46,804 bases of DNA from Candidatus Jorgensenbacteria bacterium GW2011_GWB1_50_10 (GCA_001004105.1 LCQK01000003.1:1-46804), one strand, 5' to 3'. Positions 38,014 through 46,236 are shown, numbered from the stretch's first letter. Program-made: numbers and translations. The notes: a model not told the origin generated them from the letters alone.

Positions 38014-38541
38014 ATGGCTAAAACTTCAAAAGATGCCCGACGCCACATAAGAGAATGGAGCAAATTTTTTGCTGACGGGAAAGCCGTTGCTAAAAGTGCA
38101 GTAGAAGAGTTTATAAAAAGTTATAAGAAACAAAAGTATTTAAGACAATCTCTTGACCGTTTAATGGAAAGGGGACTTGTAATCCCAAAAGACAACGAAT
38201 TCGTTCCTATTGCGCGCGGCGGTGAATTTTTTAAACAAAAAATCGAGCCAAAAAACAAAAAAGCAACTAAGCTTCCTTGGCGGGGAAAATGGTATTTTGT
38301 TATGTTTGATGTTCCGGTTATTGCGGACAGTAAACGTCATATGCTTAGAAATCTGTTGCGGAGATCAATGTTTTACCCAATTCAGAAAAGCGTGTGGGTA
38401 AGCCCTCTGCAGTTGACGAAAAAATTTTGGAAAGATTTAGTCAATAATGATTTAGACAAGTATTGTAAAGTTTTAAGCACGAACATTTTGGAGGGCGACC
38501 GAGAGTTGAAAGAATATTTTAAGCATTTTGTTGAGTTTTAG
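38014..38541 (+). CDS. PaaX-like regulator with Cas2-like C-terminal domain
   Basis: The 175-aa product has an N-terminal winged-helix-like part (about 25-70, LRQSLDRLMERGLV). A ferredoxin-like PaaX_C/Cas2-type domain follows (about 85-165): WRGKWYFVMFDVPVIADSKR and LRRSMFYPIQKSVWVSPLQ. Such proteins are frequent in CPR genomes outside CRISPR loci. There is no CRISPR array or Cas1 here. Palindromes P2 and P3 lie on either side (25 nt before, 51 nt after), so they could be its binding sites or the ends of a mobile unit. The AT-rich composition differs from the neighbouring ftsZ. Confidence 0.75.
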   Translation: MAKTSKDARRHIREWSKFFADGKAVAKSAVEEFIKSYKKQKYLRQSLDRLMERGLVIPKDNEFVPIARGGEFFKQKIEPKNKKATKLPWRGKWYFVMFDVPVIADSKRHMLRNLLRRSMFYPIQKSVWVSPLQLTKKFWKDLVNNDLDKYCKVLSTNILEGDRELKEYFKHFVEF

Positions 38542-38592
38542 CCACCCGTTAAGTTTTAGTCACGCTAGACCAAACAATCAAATTAAATGGTT

Positions 38593-38632
38593 TCCTCAAA
38601 GATAAATCCCATATGCGTAAATCTTTTGAGGA
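38593..38632. repeat. Palindrome P3 downstream of the PaaX/Cas2-like gene
   Basis: TCCTCAAAGATAAATCCCAT then ATGCGTAAATCTTTTGAGGA. It is imperfect, but has the same TCCTCA...CATATGCG...TGAGGA plan as P2 and P4. Confidence 0.7.
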
Positions 38633-38749
38633 CTTATCTTTTAAGTGGGTGTGGATAAGTTTTGTTGTAAAAACCCCAAAATTGATTTAGAATTAGATTA
38701 ATTAAAGAACTCCTCTGGGTAATTTGCCGGGCTTTGTACTCTTTTCTCT

Positions 38750-39400
38750 ATGGATGTCCAAATTGGGCCGAGCGGGCCGTATTTACCCCAAACCAATCCG
38801 CCAGAGGCGGCGCCGAAGAAGAGCCGGAAGAAATTCTGGATAGTCGTCGGCGCCTTTTTGGCGTTCGTTTTGCTGCTTTTCGGCTACATTTTCTGGCAGG
38901 CGTTTGATTTATGGTTAGGACAAAGAAGAGTGGAACGAACAGCGGAAATGTGGCGCAAAGCCGAACAAGAACTTCATCAAATGCAACTTGCCGATACTTA
39001 CGGCGGCAAAACACCACAAGAAACTTTACGGATGTACATTGAAGCGGTTGAGAAAGGTGATTATGAATTAGCGAGCAAGTATTTTGTGATTGAAAATCAG
39101 AAGAGCGAGTTAGGAAGTTTCAATAACTCATCCGAGGCAGACCTGCAGAAGTTTTTAGAAATTTTGGGGCGTCTAGTGTTAGTAGATAAAGAGCAGCGAT
39201 TAAGAGAATCATACAAAATATCTGTACAACAAGGATCTATTGATGAGAATTACTACACAGAAGAGGAATATGTGAGAGATTCTAAAAATGTACCAGGTTT
39301 TGATAAAGAGGCTTCTATGTCAACAAAGGTAGAAGGTTTGGATTTTATAGTAAACCTTGTTCTTTATCCGAGCGGCGTTTGGAAGATTGAAGAAATGTGA
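38750..39400 (+). CDS. Single-pass membrane protein of unknown function
   Basis: The 216-aa product has a short Pro-rich cytoplasmic N-terminus, one transmembrane helix (about 29-52, WIVVGAFLAFVLLLFGYIFW), a helical stretch and an extracytoplasmic domain (TPQETLRMYIEAVEKGDYELASKYF). The last resembles the helical part of lumazine-binding/DUF4878-like NTF2-fold domains. It overlaps the giant PLC-like gene by 4 nt (GTGA), so the two are probably coexpressed. Function is unknown. Confidence 0.65.
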   Translation: MDVQIGPSGPYLPQTNPPEAAPKKSRKKFWIVVGAFLAFVLLLFGYIFWQAFDLWLGQRRVERTAEMWRKAEQELHQMQLADTYGGKTPQETLRMYIEAVEKGDYELASKYFVIENQKSELGSFNNSSEADLQKFLEILGRLVLVDKEQRLRESYKISVQQGSIDENYYTEEEYVRDSKNVPGFDKEASMSTKVEGLDFIVNLVLYPSGVWKIEEM

Positions 39401-42400
39401 AATATATGTTCAAGAAACTTGTATTTTGTTTCTTGATTTTAGTATTAGCGTTCCTTGGTCAGGCTAAGGTTTTTGCTTATCACCCAGATACGACTCACGC
39501 AGCCCTTACTGACGAAATAGTTGATTTCTACAATTACCTCTATCCCAATAATCAAATCACGAGCGAAGAAAAAGAATGGATTGTGCAGGGAAGTATTAAT
39601 GAGGATTATACGGTGAGAGCAATAAATCATCTTTACGATCCGGTAAGAAAAATTTCTTGGAATGAGGAGCACTTCGGCAATGAAGCAATTGCACAAATAG
39701 CGCAGTCTGTCGTGATTGCGCCGGAGAAGCAAACCACAGCGATTGATTGGATTAACAACCGGCTTTTACAAAGCAGATATGAATCCTATGGTGGCGACCG
39801 AACTTGGAAGGCGGCAACGGAGTACTGGGCAGACGGTAATAAAAAAGAAGCATATATAACTCTAGGTCACGCTGTTCATCTACTGGAAGATATGAGCGTG
39901 CCGGACCACACAAGAAATGATGCTCATCCGTCAGTTATTGGAAAAGATTTCGGCTCGCCCTACGAGGATTATACGAGGAAGTGGAATAGGAATAATATCG
40001 GTGGAGGAGGATTTCTGGAAAAATTGAAAAGAGAGGGCGCCAAACCGCCGCAATTTAACTCTATTGAGGAATACTTGGAATCAATGGCGCAGTTTTCCAA
40101 TAATTATTTCTTTTCTAAAGACACTATTAGTGATAAGCGCTATGAATTTCCGAGGATTACAAGAGACGATGGATATTTTGGATACGGGACCGATGAAACT
40201 GGGAAAGAGTTCCCATTATTAAAGATTACTTTAGATACAGAGGGTAAAAAGTTTAAGAAAGAGTATTCACTAGCTGGTGAAGAGGATTACTATCCCATTC
40301 TCGATGCCTACTTCTCCCGTCTTGCTCCCAAAACAATCTTGTACGGCGCGGGGGTGATAGAACTTTTCCAGCGTAAAGCGGCGGAACAAGTTGAATTTAG
40401 TGAAATAACTTCCTTAACAAAAGGACTTATCCAGGTAGAAAAAGGCAACTTCGTTGATAAATTCCTTAGGCTGGTTGGCGGTTCTTTCTCTCCACTCGGT
40501 GAGCTTTCAAAACTTAAAAACACATTTGTTGGCCTTATTGATGCCGCTGCAAACCTGCCCGACATTTTTTCAAGGTCTAAGAAAGCGGAAGTTATAGATT
40601 TAACTGATGAATTACAAAATCAGATTGAAGAAGTGCCAGTTGTGGAAGAGGCGGCAGTCGTTAAAGCGCCGGAACCGACTCCGGCGGAGATTAAAAACCA
40701 GCAAGATGATGAGTTTGACCGGTTGAGCGAACTCGCTTTGGAAGAAAATAAGTCGGATAAATCTGATAGGACTGATAAGACTAATAGGACCAATACTGCT
40801 CTTTCTATCTCAAGCGGCGGCGTCTCTTCGGGAGGCGGCGGCGGGGCTTCAAATAATTCATCGGGCGCCGAACCTCAATTTTTTCCAATCATAATCAATG
40901 AAATAATGTACGATTTGCCGGGCGCAGACACCGACCGGGAATGGATAGAAATTTTCAACAACGGCACCACAACGGTTGATTTATCGTCATGGAAATTTTT
41001 TGAGAGTAATACGAACCACTCCCTAGCTTTAGTTCGAGGTTCAGTCAATTTGCCGCCAGGCGGTTATGCCGTCATTGCAGCTTCCACAACAAAGTTTTTA
41101 TTAGAAGACAATCCAACTTACAGCGGAACGCTTCTTGATAGTTCTTTTTCGTTATCAAACAGCGGCGAAACAATAGTGATTAAGAATGATACTCTCCTCA
41201 TTGACGAGGTAACTTATTCTTCAAATACGGGCGCAAACGGCGATGGAGATTCTCTTCAACTTATAAATGGTAGTTGGCAGGCGGCAGAGCCGACACCGGG
41301 CGAAGAAAACGAAATAAGTCCTATAGGACCTATAAGTCCAATAAGTCCTACCGCCTCTTTTAGTTATTCACCTCAAAATCCAGAGCCGGATGAAACTGTT
41401 ATATTCAACGCCGCTTCATCAACTTCCGCAAGCGGCACCATAGTTACCTATTCCTGGAATTTCGGTGACGCAGTTACTGCGTCAATTTCGCAAGCCACCA
41501 CAACTCACAATTATTCAAACGCCGGCACTTATATTGTGAGCCTGACTATTTTAGACAATACGAGCGCCAGTTCTACGGCCACGACCACTCTTTTAATTTC
41601 TTCGCCGCCGGTTGCGGCAACCTCAACCGAGCACGTTGTCATCAGTGAGATTATGCCCGGACTCGTGAGCGGAAGCTCCACAGTTGAATGGGTAGAGTTG
41701 TATAACCCGATGGCTCAAACTATTTCTCTCGCTGATTGGTCATTAAAAAGAAAGACATCGCTTACTTCTACAACTACCTACAATCTTGTGGCTTCAGCAA
41801 GTTCTACTAGCTCCATCGCGCCCAAAAGTTTTTTCCTGATTGCTAGTCGGGAATATAACGGCGGTAAAAATCCCGATTTACCTTATTCACAAGTATCAAA
41901 CCATTTAGCCCAAGATAACGATGTGGTGATTCTTTATGATTCGGCTGGAAATGTTGTTGATGAGGTTCATTATGAGAGCATTGATTTTGGTAAAAGTACT
42001 GAACTAAAAGCTTGGGCGGACGGCAACTGTATTTCCGCCCAAGGCAACGGCGAGTTTTTAGGGAACGGTTGCGACACCGATAGCGATGCCGATTTTGAAA
42101 TTCGTGCAAACCCGAACCCGCAGAATTCAGCCAGTTTGCCCGAACCGCGCGAGGCGCCGACTGCCATCGCGACCTTTACTGTTCTTTACCACTTTAGTGC
42201 TCCGACGCTTGTAATAAACTGGAGTTCTTCAACGGATTACAGTGGCGCCACAAGCACCATTCAGTATGAGATTCAAGAGTTAAACGCGCCAACAAGTTCA
42301 ACGCCTTTCAATTTTAATTCCACCTCCACCGCCTTGGAGCAGGTGATAGACGAGGTCGGCAGAGTTTACGATTTTTCCATAAAGGCGGTTGACGCTGATG

Positions 42401-43725
42401 GATTGTCTTCAGCTTCAACGCTCGCGAGTACCACCGTGCCGAGTTTTATGAATAATCTCTACTTTTATCGCGACCCTCGCGCTTCCAGTACCAATTACTT
42501 CATTGAGTTGTATTACGGCCAGTATCCGTTTGTGCCTCAAGTATACAATTCCGGCGATTCATGGCGTATGGTAACTTTCTATTTGAATAAAGAAGCCGAG
42601 AAAGTGACACCAATTACCAATCCCCGCCACGCCCAAGACCCAAATTATTTTATTGATGGAATGATTCCGTTCAGATTTAAGCGTTGTAGTGGTTCGGTGC
42701 AAGGTCCTGATGGTTATGCGGTTGTTCTGCCGGACACTATGAATCAATGCGAACCTACGGGGCCTAAAAATGGCGATCTATCTTACGATTTACTTGAGGA
42801 TACTCATCTGCTTCTCCAATTGGCGTCTTCCACAAGCGACGTTTCTTTTTCATCATCAACGGATTACATTACCGCTGCCTACTATGATTATTCAACATTA
42901 GAAGGTTTTAAATTAGTGGCGGCGGATAAAACAAAATATTATTTCCAAGATTCCGCGCCGATTCACCAGTTACCGGCACCGCCCGCTAATCTATCTGTTG
43001 AGTCATACACCGTAAATGCTCCCAGTTCAACTGTGCAAATTTCTTGGAGTCCGTCTTTCGATGCAGACAGCTTAGACAATACTATTTCTTATGAGATGAG
43101 TTTTGATAGTACGGATTGGCGATTATTGACTTTAGTTCCGGGCGCAGATTCCAGTAAAAATTATGCAAATTTATCTCTGGGCTTGGGCAGCACTTATTCT
43201 GTTTACCTAAGAGCTGTCGATGATTTCAATACTACTTCAGCTGAAGCCACGACAACGATTGTATTACTAGCACCGATAATAAATAATACACCTGATTTGT
43301 CCAATAACTATTTCGCCGTTGATGAAGCGAAATTCGAAAATAATCTTTTGAAAATAAAATGGCGGCTAATCAGTGGTCCCACGCCAGCCGGCATGTTTGG
43401 AATTATTCCGTACCTTACGGAAGCGGGAGTGCCGATGGATATTGATAATCTCCGAGCTCTGCACAGAGATTACGACGGAAACCAGACTTATCCGAACACA
43501 ACCGCTAATTCCTCAAGTCAATGCAACGCCGCGATAACTCCGATAGGCGATTATACTTTAGGTTGGCAATATCAAACAAACTTTTCTTCAATCAGCGGCC
43601 AGGCAGTATCCGACAGTATGGTGGGGGAGGAATTGCAATTTAATCTTTACACCGCCTCTCCTTGCGGTTTGTCGGCTTCCAATCCGCCGTTTTTCAGCGG
43701 CTTGCCGGTTATTATTTCCAATTAA
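39397..43725 (+). CDS. Giant secreted protein: phospholipase C-like domain, two lamin-tail domains, PKD, FnIII-like
   Basis: The 1442-aa product has a signal peptide (MFKKLVFCFLILVLAF... ending near VFA). An N-terminal zinc-dependent phospholipase C/S1-P1-like domain (about 27-330) has AYHPDTTH, WIVQGSINEDYT and GHAVHLLEDMSVPDHTRND, the His/Asp metal-ligand pattern of that fold. Then come a charged linker of 9-bp repeat origin (KSDKSDRTDKTNRTN), a lamin-tail domain (about 500-630, IINEIMYDLPGADTDREWIE), a PKD domain (about 650-735, YSWNFGD), a second lamin-tail domain (about 745-890) and two FnIII-like domains (about 925-1015, 1200-1290). It is likely secreted and possibly acts on lipid or nucleotide phosphates. 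The catalytic assignment is inference. Confidence 0.8.
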   Translation: MKYMFKKLVFCFLILVLAFLGQAKVFAYHPDTTHAALTDEIVDFYNYLYPNNQITSEEKEWIVQGSINEDYTVRAINHLYDPVRKISWNEEHFGNEAIAQIAQSVVIAPEKQTTAIDWINNRLLQSRYESYGGDRTWKAATEYWADGNKKEAYITLGHAVHLLEDMSVPDHTRNDAHPSVIGKDFGSPYEDYTRKWNRNNIGGGGFLEKLKREGAKPPQFNSIEEYLESMAQFSNNYFFSKDTISDKRYEFPRITRDDGYFGYGTDETGKEFPLLKITLDTEGKKFKKEYSLAGEEDYYPILDAYFSRLAPKTILYGAGVIELFQRKAAEQVEFSEITSLTKGLIQVEKGNFVDKFLRLVGGSFSPLGELSKLKNTFVGLIDAAANLPDIFSRSKKAEVIDLTDELQNQIEEVPVVEEAAVVKAPEPTPAEIKNQQDDEFDRLSELALEENKSDKSDRTDKTNRTNTALSISSGGVSSGGGGGASNNSSGAEPQFFPIIINEIMYDLPGADTDREWIEIFNNGTTTVDLSSWKFFESNTNHSLALVRGSVNLPPGGYAVIAASTTKFLLEDNPTYSGTLLDSSFSLSNSGETIVIKNDTLLIDEVTYSSNTGANGDGDSLQLINGSWQAAEPTPGEENEISPIGPISPISPTASFSYSPQNPEPDETVIFNAASSTSASGTIVTYSWNFGDAVTASISQATTTHNYSNAGTYIVSLTILDNTSASSTATTTLLISSPPVAATSTEHVVISEIMPGLVSGSSTVEWVELYNPMAQTISLADWSLKRKTSLTSTTTYNLVASASSTSSIAPKSFFLIASREYNGGKNPDLPYSQVSNHLAQDNDVVILYDSAGNVVDEVHYESIDFGKSTELKAWADGNCISAQGNGEFLGNGCDTDSDADFEIRANPNPQNSASLPEPREAPTAIATFTVLYHFSAPTLVINWSSSTDYSGATSTIQYEIQELNAPTSSTPFNFNSTSTALEQVIDEVGRVYDFSIKAVDADGLSSASTLASTTVPSFMNNLYFYRDPRASSTNYFIELYYGQYPFVPQVYNSGDSWRMVTFYLNKEAEKVTPITNPRHAQDPNYFIDGMIPFRFKRCSGSVQGPDGYAVVLPDTMNQCEPTGPKNGDLSYDLLEDTHLLLQLASSTSDVSFSSSTDYITAAYYDYSTLEGFKLVAADKTKYYFQDSAPIHQLPAPPANLSVESYTVNAPSSTVQISWSPSFDADSLDNTISYEMSFDSTDWRLLTLVPGADSSKNYANLSLGLGSTYSVYLRAVDDFNTTSAEATTTIVLLAPIINNTPDLSNNYFAVDEAKFENNLLKIKWRLISGPTPAGMFGIIPYLTEAGVPMDIDNLRALHRDYDGNQTYPNTTANSSSQCNAAITPIGDYTLGWQYQTNFSSISGQAVSDSMVGEELQFNLYTASPCGLSASNPPFFSGLPVIISN
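40749..40793 (+). repeat. 9-bp tandem repeats in the giant gene (linker 1)
   Basis: Five degenerate 9-mers (AAGTCGGAT, AAATCTGAT, AGGACTGAT, AAGACTAAT, AGGACCAAT) encode KSDKSDRTDKTNRTN. Confidence 0.6.
41314..41350 (+). repeat. 9-bp tandem repeats in the giant gene (linker 2)
   Basis: ATAAGTCCT, ATAGGACCT, ATAAGTCCA, ATAAGTCCT encode ISPIGPISPISP. The complementary 9-mer GGTCTTATT builds the LIG repeats of the signal peptide at 8864-8897. Confidence 0.6.
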
Positions 43726-43740
43726 CCCGGAAAAATCAGT

Positions 43741-43782
43741 GTCCTCAATAATCTTACGCATATGCGTAAGGTTATTGAGGAC
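43741..43782. repeat. Palindrome P4 upstream of mnmA
   Basis: GTCCTCAATAATCTTACGCAT then ATGCGTAAGGTTATTGAGGAC; 42 bp with a single mismatch between arms. The ATG in its centre (43762) gives the ORF-track start but is not the mnmA start. It lies between the giant gene and mnmA. Confidence 0.8.
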
Positions 43783-43817
43783 AGGGATTGTAATTGTAAA
43801 ACAAGGGTCAGTTGTGG

Positions 43818-43823
43818 TATCTT
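43818..43823 (+). promoter_or_regulatory. Extended -10 promoter for mnmA
   Basis: TGGTATCTT lies 10 nt before ATG 43834, with a possible -35 (TTGTAA) 18 nt upstream. The transcript leader would be only a few nucleotides. Confidence 0.45.
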
Positions 43824-43833
43824 GACTTTGGAA

Positions 43834-45057
43834 ATGAATGCAGTAACAAACAAAAAAGTTTTTGTGGCGCTCTCGGGCGGGGTGGATTCATCTGTCGCCG
43901 CCCTCATTTCTCGCGACCAAGGGTACGACGTGACCGGCGTTTTTATGCGCTGTTACAACCTTGACGGCTGTGCCGAAAAAGACGCGGCGGACGCCCGGCG
44001 GGTGGCTTCCCATCTCGGCATTCCCTTCTACAGCTGGGATTTCAAGAAGGAATACAAAAAGCGGGTGGTGGAATATATGGTTGAGGGCTACCGGAGAGGC
44101 GAGACGCCCAATCCCGACGTGATGTGCAACAAGGAAATCAAGTTCGGCCTCTTTTTGGAGAAGGCGCTTGCGCTCGGCGCGGATTATGTGGCGACCGGAC
44201 ACTATACGCGGCGGCTTCCTGCTTCTCATCACCGGGTGTCGCTCCGTTCCAGCGACGGAGCGCACCGCTACGCTCTCGGCGAAAAATCCGCTTCGCGGAG
44301 CCGAGCTTTTTCGCCTCCGAGAGTTGCCGAGAAACAGGAAGCCGCCGCTTGGTCTTTGTTTGAAGCAAAAGACAAAAACAAAGACCAGTCGTATTTTTTG
44401 TGGACGCTTAAACCAGAACAAATTTCGCGGTGCCTTTTTCCGATAGGTGATTATCAAAAAGCCGAAGTGCGGGAGATGGCCAGATATGCGGGTTTGCCGA
44501 CAGCGGAGAAAAAGGATTCGCAGGGGATTTGCTTTTTGGGCAAGGTGACGCTTGCGGATTTTTTGAAAAATTACATTCCCGCCCGGCGCGGGGCGGTTTT
44601 GAGCACGGCGGGCAAGAAAATGGGGGAGCATGACGGGGCGGAGTTTTACACCATCGGAGAACGGCACGTGGGAGTTGCGGTTTCGAAGCCGGTCTACGTC
44701 GCCGAAAAAGACGTTAAAACCAACACATTGGTGATGGCGGAGGCCGGCGATGCAGCACTCTATCGGAAGGAAGTTCAACTTACGGATTTGAATTTCACCT
44801 CGCCGCAACATTCCAACATTCTTAAGAATGTTGGAATATCTGTTTTGGCGCGGGTGCGGTACAGACAGCCGTTAGTGCCGGCGAAATTGGTAATTAGTAA
44901 TTCGCAATTAGAAAATAGGCCAATTACCAATTACCGATTACTATTTTCCGAACCTGTCAAATTTGTGGCCTCGGGCCAATCGGCTGTTTTCTATTCTGCC
45001 GAAGAGCGAGACCTGCCTGCCGGCAGGCAGGTGCTCGGCGGCGGAGTGATTGTTTAA
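43834..45057 (+). CDS. mnmA: tRNA-specific 2-thiouridylase MnmA with in-frame repeat insertions
   Basis: MnmA adds sulfur at U34 of Lys, Glu and Gln tRNAs. I start at ATG 43834 (MNAVTNKKVFVALSGG), because the ORF-track start at 43762 is inside a palindrome. Motifs: PP-loop SGGVDSSVAALI; NPDVMCNKEIKFG and GICFLG with the two catalytic Cys; DKNKDQSYFLW. The 407-aa product is longer than the usual about 360. Extra segments are encoded by repeats: about 45 aa (LPASHHRVSLRSSDG...) after ATGHYTRR, SNILKNVG from a 28-bp palindrome, VISNSQLENRPITNY from AATTA repeats, and LPAGRQV from a 22-bp palindrome. All keep the frame, so the gene is probably functional. Confidence 0.93.
   Translation: MNAVTNKKVFVALSGGVDSSVAALISRDQGYDVTGVFMRCYNLDGCAEKDAADARRVASHLGIPFYSWDFKKEYKKRVVEYMVEGYRRGETPNPDVMCNKEIKFGLFLEKALALGADYVATGHYTRRLPASHHRVSLRSSDGAHRYALGEKSASRSRAFSPPRVAEKQEAAAWSLFEAKDKNKDQSYFLWTLKPEQISRCLFPIGDYQKAEVREMARYAGLPTAEKKDSQGICFLGKVTLADFLKNYIPARRGAVLSTAGKKMGEHDGAEFYTIGERHVGVAVSKPVYVAEKDVKTNTLVMAEAGDAALYRKEVQLTDLNFTSPQHSNILKNVGISVLARVRYRQPLVPAKLVISNSQLENRPITNYRLLFSEPVKFVASGQSAVFYSAEERDLPAGRQVLGGGVIV
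44208..44348. repeat. 141-bp nested inverted-repeat insertion in mnmA
   Basis: The outer arms GCGGCGGCTTCCTG (44208-44221) and CAGGAAGCCGCCGC (44335-44348) are a perfect 14-bp match, extended by a further imperfect 6 bp. They enclose two hairpins: CGCTCCGT...ACGGAGCG (44240-44262) and CTCTCGGCGAAAAA...TTTTTCGCCTCCGAGAG (44273-44323). It has the same cloverleaf plan as the ftsA-ftsZ element. It sits in frame between conserved MnmA blocks. Confidence 0.7.
44810..44837. repeat. 28-bp perfect palindrome in mnmA
   Basis: ATTCCAACATTCTT and its complement AAGAATGTTGGAAT; in frame, encoding about HSNILKNVGI. Confidence 0.75.
44883..44951. repeat. AATTA-type degenerate inverted repeat in mnmA
   Basis: AATTGGTAATTAGTAATT at the left and CCAATTACCAATTACCGATT at the right are imperfect inverted repeats kept in frame (VISNSQLENRPITNYRLL). 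Confidence 0.55.
45011..45032. repeat. 22-bp perfect palindrome in mnmA (PAGRQ-encoding)
   Basis: ACCTGCCTGCCGGCAGGCAGGT encodes LPAGRQV near the C-terminus of MnmA. PAGRQ-type insertions are, to my knowledge, a recurring feature of CPR proteins. Confidence 0.75.
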
Positions 45058-45066
45058 AAAACAACT

Positions 45067-45096
45067 GGCCCCGGGTTCCATGAGGAACTCGGGGCC
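45067..45096. terminator. Bidirectional hairpin between mnmA and the 45106 gene
   Basis: GGCCCCGGGTTCC and GGAACTCGGGGCC form a 13-bp stem with one mismatch and a 4-nt loop. On the minus strand it is followed by AGTTGTTTTTT, a good intrinsic terminator for the 45106 gene. Confidence 0.75.
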
Positions 45097-45105
45097 TTGT
45101 GGTGC

Positions 45106-46059
45106 TTATTGTTCGCTGGAGAGACTGTCCAGCTCGTGTTGGGCTTCGGCGACGCGCTGGCGGGCGATTTCTACTTCTCGGCCTCGCCGTTCCGCTTGCT
45201 CCTCGGCCATTCTTGCCGCTTGGATTTGAGCTTGGCGCTCGGCCTCCCGGAGTTTGACGCGAAGGATGATGAGGACATGGGCAGCCTGGATGTTGGCATT
45301 AGCCGCCGCCTCCAACGTCATGAAACGCTTTGGGAACTTTCCTAACCCCGTGAGAGCGATCCTCTCAAGTTTAGCGAGGACTCGGTCGCTAACGGTATCC
45401 AGTCGGTCCAGCAGGAACGTCAGCTCGCCGGCGGCCCAGGCGATTTCCAGGATTTCGGCCCACGACTGGTCGAACATCTCCTTCACCGACTTCGCCCAGG
45501 CCGGGTTCTTTTTCTCGTCCCGCCACTCGTGGTGTTTCGCGTAGGCGAAGTCCCAGACGAAGCGGACGAACTTACTCAGGAACTCGGCTTCGAGCTGGCT
45601 GTAGGAGTCGTTGGAGTGATCATCGAGATTCCCCGAGCCCCGCTTCGGATCAAAGAACCAAAGCAGTTGGCGGAATGGCAGTTCAATCGTGAAGATTCTC
45701 CGCCAACCATCACTCTTGAAGATGTTGGTGCAGAGAACCTGCCACGCTTTCTGGGCCACTTCCTGCGACGGCTGGTAGCGTCGGAAAGAGTTACTGATAC
45801 TTAGAAGAATGTGTTCTTCGCTACCCAACTTGCTTTGTCTGTGACCGTCGGCGACGCTGAGGCAAATGGTCACGATGTTTTCGGACACAAAGTTCCGGAA
45901 CGCGAAATGGAGAAGACCGATGAGCGCCGCGTCAGGGGGGCTGCTCTTCCCCATTTCCTCTTTCCACCTCGCTACCCATTCCCCGGTAGAGGAAAGAACG
46001 GATGAAATACATTTCGCTCTTAGCGGGTTCTCCGGGAACGGCACTTGGGTTGCAGACAT
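45106..46059 (-). CDS. Coiled-coil protein of unknown function
   Basis: The 317-aa soluble helical protein has no signal peptide. The N-terminal two thirds are rich in Trp and aromatic residues (EWVARWKEEMGK, RRIFTIELPFRQLLWFFDP, KFVRFVWDFAYAKHHEWRD). The C-terminal 60 residues are a Glu/Arg/Ala-rich coiled coil. I do not recognise the family. It has a strong Shine-Dalgarno (GGAGG), a TTGACA-17-TAATTA promoter and a leader with two hairpins. Codon use is GC-rich compared with neighbours, suggesting a different expression class or origin. Confidence 0.75.
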   Translation of the reverse strand: MSATQVPFPENPLRAKCISSVLSSTGEWVARWKEEMGKSSPPDAALIGLLHFAFRNFVSENIVTICLSVADGHRQSKLGSEEHILLSISNSFRRYQPSQEVAQKAWQVLCTNIFKSDGWRRIFTIELPFRQLLWFFDPKRGSGNLDDHSNDSYSQLEAEFLSKFVRFVWDFAYAKHHEWRDEKKNPAWAKSVKEMFDQSWAEILEIAWAAGELTFLLDRLDTVSDRVLAKLERIALTGLGKFPKRFMTLEAAANANIQAAHVLIILRVKLREAERQAQIQAARMAEEQAERRGREVEIARQRVAEAQHELDSLSSEQ

Positions 46060-46078
46060 ACATCCTCCAATTTGTTAT

Positions 46079-46119
46079 GTCCCGCTTGGGGACGTTTTTA
46101 ATTTGGAGCCATTGGCTCC
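46079..46119 (-). promoter_or_regulatory. Two-hairpin 5' leader of the coiled-coil gene
   Basis: In transcript order GGAGCC-AAT-GGCTCC (46105-46119) and GTCCC-CAAGC-GGGAC (46079-46093) lie between the predicted transcription start and the Shine-Dalgarno. The plan resembles the leader of the 27907 lipoprotein gene; both have GACATAAC after the last of these stems. Confidence 0.45.
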
Positions 46120-46129
46120 GCTCTTTTCT

Positions 46130-46158
46130 TAATTACGCCGCTTGTACTCCTGTGTCAA
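46130..46158 (-). promoter_or_regulatory. Sigma70-type promoter for the coiled-coil gene
   Basis: On the minus strand TTGACA, 17 nt, TAATTA. The predicted leader is about 60-65 nt. Confidence 0.55.
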
Positions 46159-46236
46159 TTGACGCTTCGGTTAATTTGCGTTAAGGTTTTTTTGGTAACT
46201 TTCGGCTATTAACGAGCAAGAACCCTAGGAGGAACT

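Noticed and set aside
38014-38541. CRISPR-Cas locus (Cas2-like protein)
   Set aside because: There is no CRISPR array, no Cas1 and no other cas gene; the protein has an N-terminal winged-helix-like part typical of PaaX-like proteins.
43762-43833. N-terminal extension of mnmA starting in palindrome P4
   Set aside because: MRKVIEDRDCNCK... is a translation of the palindrome and its flank; the conserved MnmA start is MNAVTNKKVFVALSGG at 43834, with a -10 box between.
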